Origin: Albula goreensis
Taxonomy: Eukaryota > Chordata > Actinopteri > Albuliformes > Albulidae
Reading direction: 5' to 3'
DNA: 64,000 bases
NCBI GenBank assembly: GCA_022829145.1
Contig: CM040747.1
Location: 41,038,613-41,102,612 of the forward strand
Both the position numbers and the translations under genes were made by a program. Positions 62,515 through 64,000 of this stretch are shown in pieces (the stretch's first letter is position 1; every line of letters begins with the position of its first letter). The notes below the pieces were generated by a model. It saw only the letters and a list, made by a program, of their open reading frames with translations, did not search any database and was not told the DNA's origin.

Positions 62515-63346
62515 CTCGGTCTCGCTGGATGTCTCCATCATCAGCAGAGAGGCCTGGTCAAACCTTATCTTCTTTGCACATGGGAGCAGTTTATAGCTGA
62601 CGTCTCTCCTGTGACTGATACCTCCACCATGTAACTGATTCCTCTGTTGTTACTAAGTGTCATCTCTGTTGCAGTGGTGAATGTTACTTTAAATGTTGTT
62701 TTAAAGACAGACTGATGCCTCCACTTCCTGAATGCTGACTGGGAGAAAATACTCCCATGCTACTGTAGGAAGGATGGACTGTCAATGTGACTGAACTGAG
62801 TCTGTAATCCTACCTTTGTGCTTCTTTTTCATAGACTTAGTCGTTCCAGGTGCACTCTTCACTGGTGCAAGTCCAGCTCGAGGTTACGTAATGTATGCCA
62901 TTTATTTAACAGTTTAAATGAATCTGTGCTGTATCTAGGACATTTTGTCAAGATATTACCATCTGTTACAGTGATATTAAATATTACATTTTCTGTGATG
63001 TTGAACATCATGTTTTTACTACTTAAAGGGATTTCCTTACCTGATTCACTCTTCTTCCTGTTTGACCCTGTACTCTTCCTCCTGGGATCTGCAGGGAGGG
63101 GGCAGGGTTCTGTAACAGGGATGGGTGGCTGACTCCTTTCATTGGCTGGTCTTAAACTCCTGCTCTTATTTGCCTTCTTCCTCTTCTCTTTCTTCAGTCA
63201 GCTGATTATGATCCTCCACCTCGTCAGCACCTCCTGAAAGAAAGTCCTCCTCAGGAAGAGGTGGATGGTGAGGCAGATGAGGGAGACAATTACAGCGAAC
63301 ACCGGATCAAAAGCTCCAAGGCCATTCTCCTGGGAACGAGGGACAT
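62515..63346 (-). pseudogene. Kinectin/RRBP1-like gene, broken copy B
   Basis: Parts on the minus strand: 63346-63220, start MSLVPRRMALELL, with a 1-nt loss so that the membrane segment continues in the next frame as VFAVIVSLICLTIHLFL then FFQEVLTR, recalling the ...YDEVLAKQ that follows the anchor in kinectin; 63109-63041, PADPRRKSTGSNRKKSES, basic, with donor GTAAGG; 62861-62814, VKSAPGTTKSMKKKHK; and a trace of the next exon at 62515-62575. The phases of the two basic exons agree. Sequence 62515-62870 matches 45383-45735 closely, so this is a paralogue of copy A. The coiled-coil exons are absent here. Confidence 0.5.
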
Positions 63347-63419
63347 TCTGCAGAGACAGGCATCTTATGAGAACACCATTCACAGCCAGCCACAACAACT
63401 TGTAATTTCAAGTTTGCCA

Positions 63420-64000
63420 ACAAGAATCCGAATCTCACTCAGCTGCTTTTTATATGCACTGATTTTCCTGACTTCTGAATTGTAGGCCAGAGATGTCAAG
63501 CTCGAACATATGATTCAGTACATTCTGTCCCACAGTCCATCAAAGCTAAATGAATGTTCAGTGTTGATTCACAAATTTAGGAAGAAAAACAGTCCCAGCA
63601 GCTACATTTGAACTTCCTTCCCATTGTGACATCATAGTTATGGAATGCCATTTTAGTCAAAATTAAATCAACAAAAATGTTTATGAAATAAATAATCACA
63701 CAGATAATAAATTAGTTGTTAAATTGTGAAATAATTAAATAATACTCAACCTAATTATGATAAAATATTATTTCAGCATACTAATTTTCACAATACCATT
63801 ATGTTTAAATTTTACTTCATAATGATGTAACAATGAATTATTAGATCTTTATTTCATAATCATGCATTCTATTATCAAATGGCTTTTTTTTCGAGCAACC
63901 TGTTTTAATTCAAAATGAAACTTTTATTTCATAATGTCACTTTTATCACAATTACTTGTGAAGTGCAACTAATTCAGAATGGAAATACTAGCACCTTACG
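63420..64000. other. AT-rich flank, no gene seen
   Basis: Part of it (around 63640-63790) resembles the flank of copy A at 46150-46260, including ATACTCAACC/ATACTCAGCC and ATGATAAAATATTATTTCAG, so the duplication extends past the coding part. No other feature seen. Confidence 0.6.

Noticed and set aside
63198-63485. Plus-strand acidic frame around EEVDGEADEGDNYSEHRIKS
   Set aside because: The minus strand gives a membrane anchor plus basic exons with matching phases and a paralogue at 46 kb; the plus-strand reading has none of these.

Overview
This is vertebrate DNA, almost certainly from a teleost fish. The evidence is a fish-type NLR gene (FISNA-NACHT core, B30.2 linker), a cluster of kappa-like immunoglobulin light-chain V segments, several Tc1/mariner copies, L2/CR1-type LINEs with an esterase-like ORF1, hAT and Harbinger remnants, and many minisatellites. 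I cannot place it below teleost. One 500-N assembly gap lies at 6006-6505.

Layout. (1) 1-6005 is a transposon graveyard: a Tc1 end, an LTR-like repeat, a decayed Tc1/mariner with long inverted repeats, a Harbinger fragment and a LINE whose ORF1 keeps its coiled coil. (2) About 6883-38140, minus strand, is one large NLR gene. I could place ten exons or exon remnants with splice sites and matching phases: start exon, two near-identical 111-nt exons, an 88-nt exon, a pyrin-like death-fold exon, the FISNA-NACHT exon, three LRR exons and a short exon leading into a B30.2 domain. The NACHT exon has a 1-nt frameshift and a stop, and the last LRR exon is cut short, so this is probably a pseudogene. 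Its introns hold a second LINE copy (13441-17640), a full-length Tc1 (24936-26563), L1-like and L2-like fragments, a hAT MITE and four minisatellites. (3) About 38.2-49.2 kb is mostly noncoding, with an L2 tail, a minisatellite and a broken minus-strand coiled-coil gene of the kinectin/RRBP1 (p180) type at 44653-46000. (4) 49.4-60.7 kb holds four kappa-like V segments on the plus strand, each with leader exon, V exon and a 12-spacer recombination signal. Two have open reading frames and two are pseudogenes. Fragments of a LINE lie between them. (5) 62.5-63.4 kb holds a second broken copy of the kinectin/RRBP1-like gene, so the V cluster is bracketed by two paralogous copies in the same orientation.

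How it fits together. An innate receptor gene and an antigen-receptor V cluster lie side by side, both shaped by tandem duplication. No J or C segment was seen, so the V cluster must use J and C elements outside the window. The most notable pattern is that several minisatellites in the NLR gene sit on exon-intron junctions, and two of them carry a splice site in every repeat unit.
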